5,946 bases of DNA, taken from NCBI GenBank assembly GCA_030628225.1, contig DAOVRJ010000157.1:1-5946 (forward strand), given 5' to 3'. Under the pieces are notes generated by a model, which had not been told where the DNA came from, did not search any database, and was given only the letters and a program-made list of their open reading frames with translations. The position numbers were made by a program, and so were the translations under genes. The stretch's first letter is position 1. The number at the start of each line of letters is the position of its first letter. Source of the DNA: Candidatus Zixiibacteriota bacterium (GTDB taxonomy: Bacteria; SM23-81). Positions 5,734 to 5,946 of the stretch are shown piece after piece.

Positions 5734-5761
5734 TCCAAACTCCGAGCTCCGCATTCCGAGT
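5734..5761 (+). repeat. Degenerate 7-bp tandem array, TCCNNNY, four units
   Basis: The units are TCCAAAC, TCCGAGC, TCCGCAT and TCCGAGT. The fixed TCC every seven bases and the shared period suggest the same kind of process as the cleaner array at 5845-5914, where TCCA also recurs every seven bases. Confidence 0.55.
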
Positions 5762-5777
5762 TATGATACTCCCACCT

Positions 5778-5822
5778 TAACGTTTTTAACTCATTTAACT
5801 CCCTAAATTCTCTCAACTCATT
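5778..5822 (-). repeat. Degenerate 9-bp tandem array in inverted orientation, five units
   Basis: On the plus strand the units are TAACGTTTT, TAACTCATT, TAACTCCCT, AAATTCTCT and CAACTCATT. On the minus strand these read as A/G-rich words around GAGTTA, resembling the GAGTT core of the 5638-5673 array. The two 9-bp arrays thus face each other across the 7-bp array at 5734-5761. Confidence 0.55.
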
Positions 5823-5844
5823 AAACGAACACATGTTTTTCTTA

Positions 5845-5914
5845 CCAGTATCCAGAATCCAGTATCCAGCATCCAGTATCCAGCATCCAGTATCCAGCAT
5901 CCAGTATCCAGAAT
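5845..5914 (+). repeat. Ten-unit 7-bp tandem array, CCAGNAT
   Basis: Ten uninterrupted heptamers CCAGNAT differ only at the fifth base, which reads T A T C T C T C T A, giving a 14-bp higher-order period in the middle. No unit carries any other substitution. The array ends 21 bp before the ATG at 5936. The design recalls the short tandem heptamer repeats (STRR) known in cyanobacteria, though the unit differs. Copy-number change by slippage would alter spacing upstream of the next gene. Confidence 0.92.
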
Positions 5915-5935
5915 TACTTATTATCAGGACCAGTC

Positions 5936-5946
5936 ATGAAGAAAAA
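5936..5946 (+). CDS. Start of a downstream gene, cut by the window end
   Basis: ATG AAG AAA starts at 5936 with an AGGA (5926-5929) six bases upstream, acceptable as a ribosome binding site. The first residues MKK fit the start of an exported protein's signal peptide, but only three complete codons are visible, so neither function nor reality of the gene can be established. Confidence 0.4.

Larger units (their letters stand above)
5620..5935. other. Non-coding region made of short-period repeat arrays
   Basis: No gene, clear promoter or intrinsic terminator is visible after the stop at 5619. Four arrays with 9-, 7-, 9- and 7-bp periods occupy more than half of it. The long open frame that crosses it on the minus strand exists because stop-free short repeats translate into periodic peptides (LSKLSK, NELREF, WILDTG). 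A 5-bp GAGCG/CGCTC hairpin (5718-5735) lacks a T-run, so termination of the upstream operon is unexplained and may be Rho-dependent or occur beyond the window. Confidence 0.7.

Noticed and set aside
5718-5735. Intrinsic terminator after the aminopeptidase
   Set aside because: The stem is only five base pairs with an 8-base loop and there is no T-run after it.
5211-5900. Minus-strand open frame with WILDTG-type repeats and LSKLSK repeats
   Set aside because: The periodic peptide comes from reading through 7- and 9-bp DNA arrays and then the antisense of the aminopeptidase gene. It is not a protein-coding signal.
5845-5914. CRISPR array
   Set aside because: Units are 7 bp with no spacers and no cas genes nearby. 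It is a simple tandem array.

Overview
The window looks like chromosome from an uncultured or poorly studied bacterium of the FCB (Fibrobacteres-Chlorobi-Bacteroidetes) neighbourhood, for example KSB1, Zixibacteria, Eisenbacteria or similar. The main evidence is the secreted protein at 563-2272, which ends in a T9SS type A / FlgD-like sorting domain with the hallmark NYPNPFNP. The lineage is an inference from this family and from the style of the intergenic repeats, not a measured placement.

Layout. Positions 1-502 hold no credible gene but are packed with palindromes: a perfect 31-base hairpin shaped like a tRNA acceptor/T-arm minihelix, a 113-bp element with TTGTCAT-type terminal inverted repeats, a nested structured segment, a pair of inverted REP-like hairpins, and two overlapping alternative hairpins. 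A rho-independent terminator (503-538) ends the leftward gene 563-2272, which encodes a modular secreted protein: signal peptide, CBM-like beta-sandwich, two OB-like domains, FnIII-like domain and sorting tail. Its promoter is unusually good (TTGACA, 17 bp, TAGAAT, phased A-tracts upstream) and is followed by a leader of about 209 nt carrying two stretches complementary to the 16S rRNA 3' end. A divergent promoter faces right.

Rightward, an OPT-family peptide transporter (2652-4604) is followed 61 bp later by a short M29/COG2309-type aminopeptidase (4666-5619). They probably form one operon that imports short peptides and trims them to amino acids in the cytoplasm. The secreted protein on the left is transcribed divergently, and a functional link to the operon is not shown.

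Positions 5620-5935 are again non-coding and repetitive: two 9-bp-period arrays in opposite orientation flank a degenerate 7-bp array, followed by a clean ten-unit 7-bp array that ends 21 bp before a new ATG at 5936, apparently the start of the next gene. The most unusual content of the window is this collection of short repeats and the leader of the secreted-protein gene. The coding genes belong to known families.
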